Assembly: GCF_000300255.2 (NCBI RefSeq)
Contig: NC_020913.1
Span: 1,548,692-1,612,691, forward strand
DNA length: 64,000 bases
Direction: 5' to 3'
Origin: Candidatus Methanomethylophilus alvi Mx1201
GTDB taxonomy: Archaea > Thermoplasmatota > Thermoplasmata > Methanomassiliicoccales > Methanomethylophilaceae
Below the pieces are notes generated by a model that had not been told where the DNA came from, searched no databases, and saw only the letters and a list, made by a program, of their open reading frames with translations. The position numbers and the translations under genes were made by a program. Shown here one piece after another: positions 7,910-19,900 of this stretch (its first letter is position 1; the number at the start of each line of letters is the position of its first letter).

Positions 7910-8578
7910 TCAGGCTATGGGGATGACCCTGCGACAGACGGCGGAAGCATGGACGCCGTCCAGATCGGCATCCGCGTTTTCGTTTCCGAAATACCAGCGG
8001 CCGTACGAGATCCTTCCGAGAAGCGACTCCAGGACGTCCGACGATACGGACCCGGCATTGCGGGAAGCGGGCGGCAACCACGATCTGGGACAATCGCGGC
8101 TGAGTACGAGGTCCACCTCCCCTCCCGCCTTTTCCACGTTCCTCACGGCCGTCTCCTCATCCTCGGAGGAAGGGTCCTGCTCCGGCCACCAATCCCAATA
8201 TTTCCCGGAATCTGTACGTCCGGGCGTAGATGCCCCGCCCATGGTCAGGACGGTCCTGCCCCCGAGTCTGAACACCTGCCCCCTGGTCAGATGGATCAAT
8301 CCCCGGGAGACCATGTGTACCATCCCTCCGTTCCATGGGAACGGCGGCTGGTCTGCGATGGCGTCGTAATCGTCACGGGAACCGTCCAGGAAAAGTACGG
8401 AGCACGGGAGCGAACGGTACTCCCTCACCGTCCGGGAAAGGGCGGTCCTGGGAACGAAGACCCCGCAGTCCCCCAGGATGATCAGGAAGTCCTTCTTGGA
8501 CATGGACGAGACGACGGGGTCCCCTTCCAGCCTGAGAAGGCCTTCCTTCCCCCAGGTCCCTCCCGTGACGGCGAACAT
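7910..8578 (-). CDS. Metallophosphoesterase-like protein with degenerate active site
   Basis: The 222-residue product aligns by pattern with small calcineurin-like phosphoesterases: a D-x-H-like N-terminus, LIILGDCGVF (the GDxG block), VLFLDGSRDDYDAI (the GNH[DE] block), WNGG, HLTRGQVFRLGG, LTMGGA and WWPEQDPS. The metal-binding residues are largely replaced: the first block reads GGTWG instead of a GDTHG-type motif, GNHE is GSRD, and the late His block reads LVLSRDCP. It is therefore probably catalytically dead or has altered chemistry. It lies one base downstream of the terC stop on the same strand, suggesting co-transcription. Ends in TGA. Confidence 0.75.
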   Translation of the reverse strand: MFAVTGGTWGKEGLLRLEGDPVVSSMSKKDFLIILGDCGVFVPRTALSRTVREYRSLPCSVLFLDGSRDDYDAIADQPPFPWNGGMVHMVSRGLIHLTRGQVFRLGGRTVLTMGGASTPGRTDSGKYWDWWPEQDPSSEDEETAVRNVEKAGGEVDLVLSRDCPRSWLPPASRNAGSVSSDVLESLLGRISYGRWYFGNENADADLDGVHASAVCRRVIPIA

Positions 8579-8579
8579 C

Positions 8580-9533
8580 TCACTCCTTCTTTTCTATCTC
8601 CGTATACTCCGTGCTCTTCTTGTCCTTGCGGGATGCGGCCATGGATGTGGCCACGGTCACGGCGAGGACGGTGATTATGAAGACGAGGGACACGACCACG
8701 GAGATCTCGCAGATGTCCGCTGCCGCGAGGAGCATCTTGGCACCGATGAAGGCGAGGATGACCCCCAATCCGTACTTGAGGTACCTGAGGGACCCGATGA
8801 CGTCCTTTATGACGAAATAGAGGGACCTGAGACCCATGACGGCGAAGATGTTCGAAGTATAGATGACGAAGATGTCCGTCGATATTGCCAATGCCGCCGG
8901 GATCGAATCGAATGCGAACATCAGGTCGGAGAGCTCTATGACGATGAGACATAGGAACATCGGAGTGGCCAGACGCTTTCCGTTCTCCTTGATGAAGAAC
9001 TTCGCCCCGTGAAGCTCGGGTGTGGCATTGATGCGTCTGCTCAGACGGTATGGAAGGGTGTCCTCCGTCTTCTTGTCACCCTCCTTGGCAAACGCGGTCT
9101 TGTATGCCGTGTAGATGAGTATGATCCCGAACACATACATCATCCAGTCGAACGTGTGGAGAAGCTCCGCACCGGCCATGATGAACAGGGCACGGAAGAA
9201 GATCGCACCCATTATCCCCCAGAACAGGACCCTGTGCTGGTCTTCATCGGGTATCATGAAGGCTGCAAAGATGATGATGAACAGGAACAGGTTGTCCACC
9301 GACATGGACAACTCTATCACATACGCCGCATAGTACGAGGCTGCGAGATCGGATCCGAGTTCGAAATAGATAAGAAGGCCGAAAAGAAGCGCAATGGCGA
9401 TATAGATCACTACCATCTTGGCGGCTTTCTTCGTATCGACCTTCTTAGCGCCTTTATCGACCACTGCTAGGTCGGTGATCATTATCGCCAGGAAGACGAT
9501 TATGAAAATGACCCAGAGGTACGATTCGCTCAT
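8580..9533 (-). CDS. TerC family integral membrane protein
   Basis: A 317-residue membrane protein with about nine hydrophobic segments and the conserved acidic motifs of TerC/Alx-type proteins: AAYVIELSMSVDNLFLF after helix 3 and LIVIELSDLMFAFDSIPAAL in the second half. Relatives export Mn2+ or protect against metal and tellurite stress. A TATA-like element (TTTATAACT, near 9558-9566) lies about 28 bases before the ATG, implying a leaderless mRNA. The degenerate phosphoesterase gene follows after one base. The C-terminus is highly charged (KDKKSTEYTEIEKKE). Ends in TGA. Confidence 0.9.
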   Translation of the reverse strand: MSESYLWVIFIIVFLAIMITDLAVVDKGAKKVDTKKAAKMVVIYIAIALLFGLLIYFELGSDLAASYYAAYVIELSMSVDNLFLFIIIFAAFMIPDEDQHRVLFWGIMGAIFFRALFIMAGAELLHTFDWMMYVFGIILIYTAYKTAFAKEGDKKTEDTLPYRLSRRINATPELHGAKFFIKENGKRLATPMFLCLIVIELSDLMFAFDSIPAALAISTDIFVIYTSNIFAVMGLRSLYFVIKDVIGSLRYLKYGLGVILAFIGAKMLLAAADICEISVVVSLVFIITVLAVTVATSMAASRKDKKSTEYTEIEKKE

Positions 9534-9837
9534 AATCTTACATGTATGGTAGCATCAGTTATAAAGTATGGCTCTGAGGCCGCTGTATTCGGCAATTCCA
9601 AGGCCGTGCGATCCCTCCAACAGGATCTTCCGATACGGACGGACATAGAATGTCGGTATCCGCCTCCATCGGAAACACAGGCATCTAGAAAGGACGTTCT
9701 TACAACGACTGGCTCTTTTTCCGTACCCATGCTTCTCGTATGCGTATAGCGCGAGTGGAACCATTATCGGATCTCATCCATCGGACCCTGCATACCTGGG
9801 AGCAGGATTTATCAGCAAGTACTGGGATGGAGACATC
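9534..9837. other. Intergenic region between terC and the YbjN-like gene
   Basis: This 300-base stretch carries the divergent promoters: the terC TATA-like element near 9560 and a GATTTATC box at 9806-9813 for the gene at 9838. A minus-strand frame (9764-9555, 69 codons, containing CKNVLSRCLCFRWRRIP) looks slightly protein-like, but its end overlaps the terC promoter. I see no family match and do not call it. Confidence 0.4.
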
Positions 9838-10317
9838 ATGTTCGGAGCCAAGAAGAAGACGGCCGGTTCCAGGCCCGACAAAGTGTACAAGGACGTATGC
9901 AGCGCCTTCGATTCCAAGGACATCAAGTACAACAGGGACGAAGAGAAGTTCATGGTCTACAGCACTTTCAAGGGTGACGACCTCCCCATCAAACTGACCA
10001 TCAGCGTCAACGAGGAGATGCCCATACTGTGCTTCGACGCCCTCCTGGATTTCCAGGCTCCTGCCGGAAGCTACAGCGCCATAATGGGAGGACTCAACGA
10101 GATCAACAGCACCCTGCATTTCGGAGCGTTCGTATTGGATCCGGAAAGCGGGCGCGTGATATACAGATACCATCACATGTTCGCGGAGTACCTTCCTTCG
10201 AAGGACGTCATCCTCTCGATAACGAAGATGGTCGTGGACATAGTGGACGCCAATGACGGGAACCTGAAGAAACTCATCCCCGAGCATACCAGTTTCAAGG
10301 ACCCCATGTTCAACTGA
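9838..10317 (+). CDS. YbjN-like small protein
   Basis: A 159-residue soluble protein with the fold pattern of the YbjN/sensory-regulator and type III chaperone-like superfamily: an N-terminal helix, then strands (KFMVYSTFKGDDLPIKLTIS), a second strand block (MPILCFDALLDFQ), a helix with NEINSTLHFGAFVLD and a closing helix. Members are thought to be chaperone-like or regulatory; no enzyme motif is visible. A TATA box GATTTATC (9806-9813) about 28 bases before the ATG suggests a leaderless transcript. A strong convergent terminator follows at 10348. Ends in TGA. Confidence 0.6.
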   Translation: MFGAKKKTAGSRPDKVYKDVCSAFDSKDIKYNRDEEKFMVYSTFKGDDLPIKLTISVNEEMPILCFDALLDFQAPAGSYSAIMGGLNEINSTLHFGAFVLDPESGRVIYRYHHMFAEYLPSKDVILSITKMVVDIVDANDGNLKKLIPEHTSFKDPMFN

Positions 10318-10347
10318 CATCTGGCACTTTTGAATTGAAAATATCCG

Positions 10348-10365
10348 CGCCCCCTGACGGGGGCG
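10348..10365. terminator. GC-rich hairpin between convergent genes
   Basis: Seven-base stem CGCCCCC / GGGGGCG with loop TGAC, between the YbjN-like gene and dnaJ, which converge here. No long T tract; a bidirectional end signal is inferred. Confidence 0.6.
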
Positions 10366-10375
10366 TGAAACGGTT

Positions 10376-11509
10376 TCAGATGCCGAGCTTGTCCTTTATC
10401 TTGGACTTGCGGGTCTTCTTGGAGCCTGCCTCCTCATCGAGCTTCTGGAGAAGCTCCTTTTCATAATCGGAGGTCCTTTTAGGTACGGTTATACCGAGGC
10501 GCACATAGAGGTTCCCACGGGCGGAACGTCCGACCGACGGAAGACCCTGACCGGTGATCTTGAGCACTCCTCCCACCTGGGTACCGGACGGGATGGTTGC
10601 CTCGATCTCCTTGCCTTCTATGTTCTTGACCTTCACGACCCCTCCGAGTACCAGCCTCGGATACGTCGTGTCGACATCGACCCACAGGTCGCTGCCGTCC
10701 CTCTTGAACCCTTTGTAGTCCTTGATGTGGATCACGACATACAGGTCGCCGCTGGGTCCTCCGTTGTATCCGGCATCCCCTGCCCCTGAGACGCGGAGGC
10801 GCATGTCCTCCTCCACTCCGGGCGGAATGTTGATGTCGACCTTGGCGTTCTTGCTGACCCTTCCGCGGCCGTGGCACTTCGGACACTCCTCGGAATACGT
10901 CCTTCCGGACCCGTTGCAACGCCTGCAGGTAGTCACCTGTATGGTGTCCCCGAACATGGTACGGGCGTGCACCTGCTGCTGTCCGCTGCCGCCGCATATC
11001 GGACAGGTCTGGGTCTTTCCGCCCTTGCCGCCGGTCCCGTGACAGTCGGAACACTCGGACGTGTGCGGCACATTGATCTGGACGGTCTTGCCCTTGAGGA
11101 CGTCTACCAGATCTATGCTGAGGTCGTAGCGCAGAGATTCCCCCGTGCGGGGGGCGTCGGGGTTCTGCCTTCTGCGGCCCCCGAACATCCCTCCGAACAG
11201 GTCCCCGAAGATGTCGTTCAGGTCGTCTCCGTGGGTGAAGTCCTCCCAGGAGAATCCGCCCTGCCCGAACTGTCCGTCGACACCGGCGTGACCGTATTGG
11301 TCGTACATCCTGCGTTTATCTTCGTCGGACAGGACCTCGTACGCCTCGGAGACTTCCTTGAACTTCGCCTCGGCGACCTCCTTGGGCTCCGTCGACACGT
11401 CCGGATGATACTTCTTCGCCAGACTGCGATAGGCCTTCTTGATCTCGTCGGGGGTCGCGGTCTTGGATACTCCTAGGACCTCGTAGTAGTCCCTTTTCTC
11501 TTCGGGCAT
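10376..11509 (-). CDS. dnaJ: DnaJ co-chaperone (Hsp40)
   Basis: A 377-residue type I DnaJ. It has a J domain ([23 protein letters not shown] in KKYHPDVS), a Gly/Phe-rich linker ([11 protein letters not shown]), four CxxCxGxG zinc motifs ([32 protein letters not shown]) and the C-terminal substrate-binding beta domains. It stimulates DnaK ATPase and delivers unfolded clients. Last gene of the grpE-dnaK-dnaJ cluster, 19 bases after the dnaK stop, with an AGAGGT ribosome site. This system is of bacterial type and was acquired by several mesophilic archaea. Ends in TGA. Confidence 0.97.
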   Translation of the reverse strand: MPEEKRDYYEVLGVSKTATPDEIKKAYRSLAKKYHPDVSTEPKEVAEAKFKEVSEAYEVLSDEDKRRMYDQYGHAGVDGQFGQGGFSWEDFTHGDDLNDIFGDLFGGMFGGRRRQNPDAPRTGESLRYDLSIDLVDVLKGKTVQINVPHTSECSDCHGTGGKGGKTQTCPICGGSGQQQVHARTMFGDTIQVTTCRRCNGSGRTYSEECPKCHGRGRVSKNAKVDINIPPGVEEDMRLRVSGAGDAGYNGGPSGDLYVVIHIKDYKGFKRDGSDLWVDVDTTYPRLVLGGVVKVKNIEGKEIEATIPSGTQVGGVLKITGQGLPSVGRSARGNLYVRLGITVPKRTSDYEKELLQKLDEEAGSKKTRKSKIKDKLGI

Positions 11510-11528
11510 CGGAATTTACCTCTGTGGA

Positions 11529-13430
<1,902 letters not shown>

Positions 13431-13462
13431 TTCAAACACCTCTTGATTTCGCTTAAACTGTT

Positions 13463-14038
13463 TTACTCGGCGGATTCCTCCTCCGCCGGAGCATCCTGTT
13501 TCTTCTTGGTGACTCTGACTTTTGCGTAGCGGAGGACCTTGCCGTTCATCATGTACCCCTTCTGGTACACTTCTGCGACCATGTCGTCCTCGTCGCCTTC
13601 CGAGACCATCAGGGCCTCGTGCATGTTTGGATCGAACTTCCCCTCGGTCGGGATCTCTTTGAGGCCCTGTGCTTCGAGGATCTTCATCAGGTTGCCCCTG
13701 ACGGCCCTGACGCCCGTGGACAGTGCATCCTCCTCCTTGACCGAGGCTAGCGCCCTCTCGAGGTCGTCGGCCACATTGATTAGTTCCGACACCAGGTCCT
13801 TTGTGGCGTATTTCCTATATTCCTCGGATTCCCTTTCGGTCCTCTTGCGGTAGTTCTCGAAGTCCGCCTGAAGACGCTTCGCCATGTCGAGCATTTTGGC
13901 GGAGTTCTCCTTCTCCTCTTCGAGGCGGGCCTTGAGCTCGTCGATCTCCTTCTTCTGACCTTTGTTCTCCTTCTTCGCCTCTTTCACCTCCTGTTGCTCG
14001 GGGGCTTTCTCGTCTTTCTTTTCAGACTTATCAGTCAT
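13463..14038 (-). CDS. grpE: GrpE nucleotide exchange factor
   Basis: A 191-residue GrpE: a long charged coiled-coil N-terminus ([20 protein letters not shown]), the [13 protein letters not shown] dimer helix, and the C-terminal beta domain with [11 protein letters not shown] and [21 protein letters not shown]. It releases ADP from DnaK. Spacing to dnaK is about 30 bases, so the two are co-transcribed. It lies downstream of the thermosome gene on the same strand, separated by a hairpin at 14073-14092. Ends in TAA. Confidence 0.95.
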   Translation of the reverse strand: MTDKSEKKDEKAPEQQEVKEAKKENKGQKKEIDELKARLEEEKENSAKMLDMAKRLQADFENYRKRTERESEEYRKYATKDLVSELINVADDLERALASVKEEDALSTGVRAVRGNLMKILEAQGLKEIPTEGKFDPNMHEALMVSEGDEDDMVAEVYQKGYMMNGKVLRYAKVRVTKKKQDAPAEEESAE

Positions 14039-14072
14039 CGGGTGAACCTCTTGTATGAACTGTATGGTTGGT

Positions 14073-14092
14073 GAGGGGGCCTAAGCCCCCTC
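14073..14092 (-). terminator. Perfect 8-bp hairpin between thermosome and grpE
   Basis: GAGGGGGC, loop CTAA, GCCCCCTC. It lies inside the spacer of two same-strand chaperone genes, without a T tract. It may end the thermosome transcript, or act as a processing or attenuation element that sets the thermosome to DnaK ratio. Confidence 0.55.
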
Positions 14093-14112
14093 CTGATTAG
14101 GGTTTAGAAGGC

Positions 14113-15741
14113 TTAGTCGTCCATTCCGCCCATTCCGGGTGCTCCGCCTGCGGGGGCGGGAGCGGACTTGGAAGCGATCACGTCGTCAATCCTGAGGATC
14201 ATGACTGCCGCATCGGTTGCGGAGCTGATCGCCTGCTGGCCGATCCTGATGGGCTCGATGACGTTGAGGTCCATCATGTCCTCGACCTTTCCGGTGAAGG
14301 GGTTGATTCCGGCGTACTTCTTGCCCGCCTTGTGCTGCTTCCTCATCTCGATGACCATGTTGATGGGGTCGAGACCAGCGTTCTCGGCAAGGGTGGTGGG
14401 GATGATCTCCATTGCGGATGCGAAGGCCTCGATGGCGATCTGCTCCCTTCCGCCGACGGATGCCGCATAGTCGCGGACGCCCATGGCGAGCTCCATGGCG
14501 GTCGAACCGCCGCCGGTGACGATCATTCCGTCCTCAATGGACACCTTGACTACGGACCATGCATCGACGAGGGACCTCTCGACCTCGTCTGCGACGTGGT
14601 TGGTTCCTCCCCTTACGAGGATGGAGACGGTCTTGGGGTCCTTGCATCCGGTGATGAAGGTCATCTGCTCGTCGCCGACGAACTTGAGCTCGACGGTCTC
14701 GGCGGTTCCGAGGTCGTCGGCGTTCAGCTCGCTGATCTTGCTGACGATGGATGCGTTGGTGGATTTTCCGAGCCTCTCCATGTCGGACTTCTTGACACGG
14801 CGGCATGCGTAGATGCCTTCCTTGGCGAAGAAGTGCTGTGCGAGGTCGTCGATTCCCTTCTGGCAGAAGACGACGTTGGCTCCGGCCTTCTTGACGGCGT
14901 CGACCATGTCCTTCAGGGTCTTCTCCTCCTCGGCGATGAACTTGCTGAGCATCTCGGGGTCGGTGATCTGAATCTTTGCGTCGATCTCGGGCTTCTTGAC
15001 CTCGAAGGCGGCGTCAATCAGGGCGATCTTGGCGTTCTTCACGAGCTTGGGCATGGTCGGGGAGACGGGCTCCTTGTCGATGATGAGTCCTTTCACGAGC
15101 TCGGACTCCTCCATGTTGGCTCCGGCCTTCTTGACGGTCTGGATGTTCTTCAGGTCGGCGGTGTACTTTCCGTTCTCGTCCTTGTCGAGGATGGTCTTGA
15201 CGGCGTCGACGACCATCTTGGCGAAGAACTTCTTGGAGGAGTTGACCTGCTTGCTGATCATGGAGGTCTCCGCGATCTGCTCAAGGAGGGCCTCGTCCTG
15301 CAGGGAGACCTTCTTGGCCACGCCTTTCAGGATCTCCTGCGCCTTCTCGTTGGCCAGCCTGTATCCGGCGGCGATGATGGTGGGGTGGACGTTGGAGTCG
15401 ATCAGGTCGAGGGACTTCTTGAGAAGTTCTCCGGCGATGATGACGGAGGTGGTGGTTCCGTCTCCGACCTCCTGGTCCTGGGTCTTTGCGACCTCCACGA
15501 GCATCTTGGCCGCGGGGTGCTGGACGTCCATCTCCTTGAGGATGGTCACACCGTCGTTGGTGATGACGACGTCGCCGATGGAGTCGACGAGCATCTTGTC
15601 CATTCCCCTAGGTCCGAGGCTGCTCCTTACGGCATCGGCGATGGTCCTTGCCGCGGTGATGTTGTTGAACTGAGCGTCCTTTCCTTTGTCTCTCTTGGTG
15701 CCTTCCCTGAGGATAAGCACAGGTGCGTTACCCATACCCAT
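14113..15741 (-). CDS. thsA: Thermosome subunit (group II chaperonin)
   Basis: A 542-residue archaeal chaperonin subunit. Visible signatures are the nucleotide-binding GDGTTTSVIIAGELL (about 87-101), SLGPRGMDKMLVD near the N-terminus, the IVTGGGSTAMELA block in the equatorial domain, and a Gly/Met-rich C-terminal tail (GGAPGMGGMDD). It forms ring complexes that fold proteins in an ATP-dependent way. A TATA box near 15803-15813 (AGTTATATAG) and a GGAG ribosome site precede it; no heat-shock regulator site could be assigned. Convergent or overlapping neighbours are absent. Ends in TAA. Confidence 0.97.
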   Translation of the reverse strand: MGMGNAPVLILREGTKRDKGKDAQFNNITAARTIADAVRSSLGPRGMDKMLVDSIGDVVITNDGVTILKEMDVQHPAAKMLVEVAKTQDQEVGDGTTTSVIIAGELLKKSLDLIDSNVHPTIIAAGYRLANEKAQEILKGVAKKVSLQDEALLEQIAETSMISKQVNSSKKFFAKMVVDAVKTILDKDENGKYTADLKNIQTVKKAGANMEESELVKGLIIDKEPVSPTMPKLVKNAKIALIDAAFEVKKPEIDAKIQITDPEMLSKFIAEEEKTLKDMVDAVKKAGANVVFCQKGIDDLAQHFFAKEGIYACRRVKKSDMERLGKSTNASIVSKISELNADDLGTAETVELKFVGDEQMTFITGCKDPKTVSILVRGGTNHVADEVERSLVDAWSVVKVSIEDGMIVTGGGSTAMELAMGVRDYAASVGGREQIAIEAFASAMEIIPTTLAENAGLDPINMVIEMRKQHKAGKKYAGINPFTGKVEDMMDLNVIEPIRIGQQAISSATDAAVMILRIDDVIASKSAPAPAGGAPGMGGMDD

Positions 15742-16089
15742 AGTAATTTCTCCGAACTATCCGCCGTGCTCGGCGGAATCTATTACCTTGATGGTTAGTC
15801 CTTCTATATAACTATTCCGATAGTAGACAACCTATGGTTAAGTACAAGTTGGATGTATTTTAAAAAATATCTGGCTATTGTAAATCTACCCTATTTTGAT
15901 TATTGAATCTACACATTCCGATAAATGATATTATTTTTATGGATTATCCTTTTATGGAAAAATACCGCACCTGTCCGTCCGCGTACCGGCCCGGTATACG
16001 GCCGTATATGCGTTAATACGAACGGCATGGATTGACAAATACATGTTCGTAATTTCCTTAATATTAAAAAATACACTAAATCCCATCCA
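15742..16089. promoter_or_regulatory. AT-rich divergent promoter region, thermosome / SMR pair
   Basis: The thermosome TATA box lies at 15803-15813 (minus strand). On the plus strand an AT-rich block with TTAATATTAAAAAATAC (about 16058-16074) lies near the expected distance before the SMR start at 16090. Between them the DNA is AT-rich with no gene I can support. Confidence 0.5.
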
Positions 16090-16446
16090 ATGGAAGAGCT
16101 AATGGCGTGGGTGATCCTCATCATCGCCAGCTGTATTGAACCGATATGGGTCACCTGCTTGGATAAATCAGAGAGTTTTAAGCACAAGGGATGGGGCATC
16201 GCCGCAGTAGTCCTCGTATTGCTCTGCCTGTATCTGCTCGCATATGCGGTCGGTATGACGGACAGCAACGGAGAGAACTACATCGGACCCGGAGTCGCAT
16301 ATGCGGTTCTCGCAGGTATCGGTGCCACCGGGATCGTAGCAGTAGGACGTGTACTCTATAGAGAGAAGCTTACCCCGAGGAGACTGTTCTTCGTGGCGCT
16401 TATCGTCATAGGTATAATCGGAACCAGACTTGCAGGAGGTCTCTGA
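16090..16446 (+). CDS. SMR family small multidrug transporter subunit 1
   Basis: A 118-residue protein with four hydrophobic helices, matching the small multidrug resistance family. The essential membrane glutamate of helix 1 is present (IIASCIEPIWVTCL). SMR proteins are dimeric proton-coupled exporters of cationic drugs, guanidinium or polyamines. The second SMR gene begins two bases after this stop, so the two probably form a heterodimer. Near-leaderless: an AT-rich TATA block lies just upstream. Ends in TGA. Confidence 0.85.
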   Translation: MEELMAWVILIIASCIEPIWVTCLDKSESFKHKGWGIAAVVLVLLCLYLLAYAVGMTDSNGENYIGPGVAYAVLAGIGATGIVAVGRVLYREKLTPRRLFFVALIVIGIIGTRLAGGL

Positions 16447-16447
16447 C

Positions 16448-16840
16448 ATGAAGTTCCTTGAGGGGAAGAGCGAACTGACCATCGCATGGATAGTCCTCAT
16501 ACTGGGAGGAGTGTTCCAGATCGGATGGTCCATCGGGGTGGACTACACCGAGAAATTCACCGTGTGGACATGGGACATCGTGACGATAGTGTTCCTGGCG
16601 CTCAGCATGGTGTGCATGGAATGGCCCATGAGACACGGGATCGCATTCACCACCGCATACGCCGTATGGATAGGGGTCGGTGTCAGCCTGACCGTCATAG
16701 TATCGGCCATACTCGGCCTCGATGACTTCAACTGGCTGATGGCCGTGTTCTTGATCGTCGTGATCGCAGGGGTCGTAGGACTCAAGGCCACGCCGGTCGA
16801 GTATCTCGATCCCAAACCGGAAGAGGAAAAGAAGGAGTGA
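16448..16840 (+). CDS. SMR family transporter subunit 2 lacking the key Glu
   Basis: A 130-residue SMR paralogue with four helices and a charged tail (KPEEEKKE). An AGGAGGT ribosome site (16434-16440) places the start at the ATG 16448; an upstream in-frame TTG overlaps that site. The helix 1 motif reads GGVFQIGWSIGVDYTEKF, where homologues read A/G-x-x-E-V-x-W-x-x-G-x-K-Y, so the proton- and drug-binding Glu is Gln (CAG). The partner at 16090 keeps its Glu. Such a heterodimer would have one protonatable site rather than two. Ends in TGA, followed by a strong terminator. Confidence 0.85.
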   Translation: MKFLEGKSELTIAWIVLILGGVFQIGWSIGVDYTEKFTVWTWDIVTIVFLALSMVCMEWPMRHGIAFTTAYAVWIGVGVSLTVIVSAILGLDDFNWLMAVFLIVVIAGVVGLKATPVEYLDPKPEEEKKE

Positions 16841-16858
16841 CCCTTTTCCGCCTTTAAA

Positions 16859-16889
16859 GCCGGGGGTCGTCCCCCGGCGATGTTTTTTT
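16859..16889 (+). terminator. Intrinsic terminator after the SMR pair
   Basis: Eight-base stem GCCGGGGG / CCCCCGGC, loop TCGT, followed by seven T at 16883-16889. It also lies at the 3' end of the convergent gltB gene. Confidence 0.75.
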
Positions 16890-16901
16890 CAAAGACCCAG
16901 A

Positions 16902-19900
16902 TCAGTTGCTTTCGTCCTTGAGGAGCATCTTGTACCCGACGGGCATCACCTTCACGAACCTCTTGCAGCTCTCCTCCCAATCCGACAGGAGGGATGCGGC
17001 CAGAGGACTTCCGGTATACCTGACGTGCTTCTCCAGGATCTGTTTGAGCTCCTCGCAGTCCGAGGGATCCTCCATGAGCTCCAGCTCCACCATGTCCATG
17101 TTGCAGCGGCGGTCGAAATCGCCGGAGTCGTCGAGTACATAGGCCACCCCTGCGGACATCCCGGCCGCGAAATTCCTTCCGCAACGGCCGAGTATGACGA
17201 CGCGCCCGCCGGTCATGTATTCGCAGCAATGGTCTCCGGCCCCTTCGGCGACGGCGGTCGCCCCGCTGTTACGGACGCAGAACCTCTCCCCTACACGGCC
17301 TGCCACGTAGAGCTCTCCCGCGGTCGCCCCGTACATGACGGTGTTCCCTGCCAGGACGTTGCATCTGGGACTGTGGCCGGAACGGAATATGGATATCCTG
17401 CCTCCGGACAGACCCTTCCCGACGAAGTCGTTGGCCTGCCCGTCCAGGGAGAACGAGACCCCCTTGACGAGGAATGCACCGAAACTCTGACCGGCGGTAC
17501 CGGTGAATCCGACCTCCACCGTGCCGTCCCTGAGATCCATTCCGCGCCTCTGGATCTCCCCGGAGAGCATGGCTCCCACGGAACGGTCCGTGTTGTCCAG
17601 ACTATAGGTTGCCGATACGTGCCTGCCGGCCTCCGCATCGGACATGACGTCCTCCACCATCCTCCTGTCCAGTATGCCTTCCAGCATATCCGGCTGACCT
17701 TCGGAGAACGTCCTCTGGCCAGGAGCCACGGAGGCGATGGGCCAGATGTCGAGGGAGGAAGCCTTCCCCGACACGCTCCTGGTCTCGATGAGGTCCGCCC
17801 TGCCGATTATCTCCTGCAGAGAGCGGAACCCCATGGACGCCAGACGTTCCCTGACGTCCCGGGCTATGGCCATAAGGTAATTGGATACGTTCTCCGGCGT
17901 ACCCTTGAACCTGGCCCTCTTCTCCGGGTCCTGTGTGGCGATCCCTACGGGACATGTGTTGGTCTGGCACTTGCGACACATGACGCATCCCATGGACACG
18001 AGTACCGATGCGGCGAAACCGTATTCCTCCGCCCCGAGGAGGGCGGCCATCACGACGTCGCGACCCGTCTTCATCTGACCGTCCACCTGCAGGACCACAC
18101 GGCCCCTGAGACCGTTGGATACCAGGGTCTGCTGGGCCTCGGCCATCCCGAGCTCCCATGGCAGACCGGCATACCTCATGGAGGACATGGGTGCGGCCCC
18201 GGTACCTCCGTCCGCCCCGGATATGAGGATCTTGTCCGCACCGGCCTTGGCCACTCCGGATGCGACCGTTCCTACCCCCGCCTCGGACACGAGTTTGACG
18301 CTTATCCTAGCCTTCGGGTTGACGCATCTCAGGTCCAGTATCAGCTGCTTCAGGTCCTCTATGGAGTAGATGTCGTGGTGGGGAGGAGGCGATATGAGGG
18401 TGACCCCGGGGAGGGTGTGACGGGTGGCCGCTATTATCTTGTCGACCTTGAATCCCATGAGCTGTCCGCCCTCGCCGGGCTTGGCCCCCTGGGCGCACTT
18501 GATCTGCAGCTCCTCCGCATTGACGAGATACTCCGTATTGACCCCGAACCTTCCCGAAGCGACCTGCCTGACGGCGGAACGGATGTTCCTTCCACCTACT
18601 GGCACATTGCGGGACGGGTCTTCTCCGCCCTCACCGCAGTTGCTCTTCGCACCCAGACGGTTCGCGGCCTCCGTCATGGTCTCGTGGGCCTCCCTGCTGA
18701 TGGCCCCGAACGACATGGCCTCGATGACGAACCTCTTCACGATCTCCGACTCGGGTTCCACCTCTTCCAAGGGCACCGGTCTGCCCTTCTTCGCCTCCAT
18801 GAGGTCGCGGATGAAGAACAGACCGTCGCCCAGATCGGCCTTCTCGGCGAATGCCTTGTACTCCGAGGGGTCGGCGGCGGCCGCATGCAGGAGTCTGACC
18901 GTTTCCGGGGACCATGTGTGCCTTTCCCCTCCGGCGCGATATGTGTAGATTCCGAGGTCGGGCAGTTCCTCCGGCTCCCCGGAAAACACGGACACATGAC
19001 GGGAGATTATCTCCATGCCGAGTTCCGCCATCCCTATGCCGCCCATGTGGGACACTGTGCCTGAAAGATACTTCTGGCACATCCCCCTGTCCAAGCCTAC
19101 GGCCTCGAACAGGCACGAACCGCGGTAGGACCTGATCGTGGATATGCCCATCTTGGACATTATCTTCATGAGACCCTTCTCGAGGACGCGGATGTACCTG
19201 TACTCGGCGGTATCGGGATCGTACTGTATCCGCCCGGAGCGGCAGAGCTCCTCTATCTGCTCGTATGCTAGGTAGGGGTTCACCAGATTGGCACCGTAGG
19301 AGAACAGCAGGGCGATATGCTCCACCTCCCTGGGCTCTCCCGACTCGACGATGATCCCCGCCTGGAGCCTCTTCTTCTTTCCGACGAGATACTGGTGGAC
19401 GGCGGACACCGCCAACAGCGACGGTATGGCCGCATGGTCCTTGTCTACAGGCCGGTCCGAGAGGATGATGTACGATTCGCCGTCGTCCACGGAACGTTCT
19501 GCCTTCCTGCAGATCTCCTGCACGGCCTTCTCCAGACCGTTCGGACCGTCGGAGATGCGGAACGTCATGGGGATGACCTCCGTGGAGAAACCGCGATACT
19601 TCAGATTCTTCAGGAGGTCGATCTCACGGTTGGTGATGATCGGATGCCTCACCTTCACTATGCGGCAGTTGTCGGGGGTGGGGGACAGGATGTCGTTGTG
19701 CACCGACCCGACGTATCCGGTGACCGACATGACCAGCTCCTCCCTGATGGGATCGATGGCAGGGTTCGTCACCTGGGCGAAGGACTGCCTGAAGTAGTTG
19801 AAGAACAGCTGGGGGACGTCGGAGAGGATGGGCAGGGGGATGTCGCACCCCGCGGACGATACCGGCTCCTTGAACTGCTGGACCGTGGGAATGAGGATCC

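Noticed and set aside
9555..9764. 69-codon minus-strand frame between terC and the YbjN-like gene
   Set aside because: Some protein-like character but it overlaps the terC promoter and matches no family I know.
14332..15798. Long plus-strand frame opposite the thermosome
   Set aside because: Antisense shadow of a highly biased gene; composition dominated by Leu, Asp, Gly and Val.
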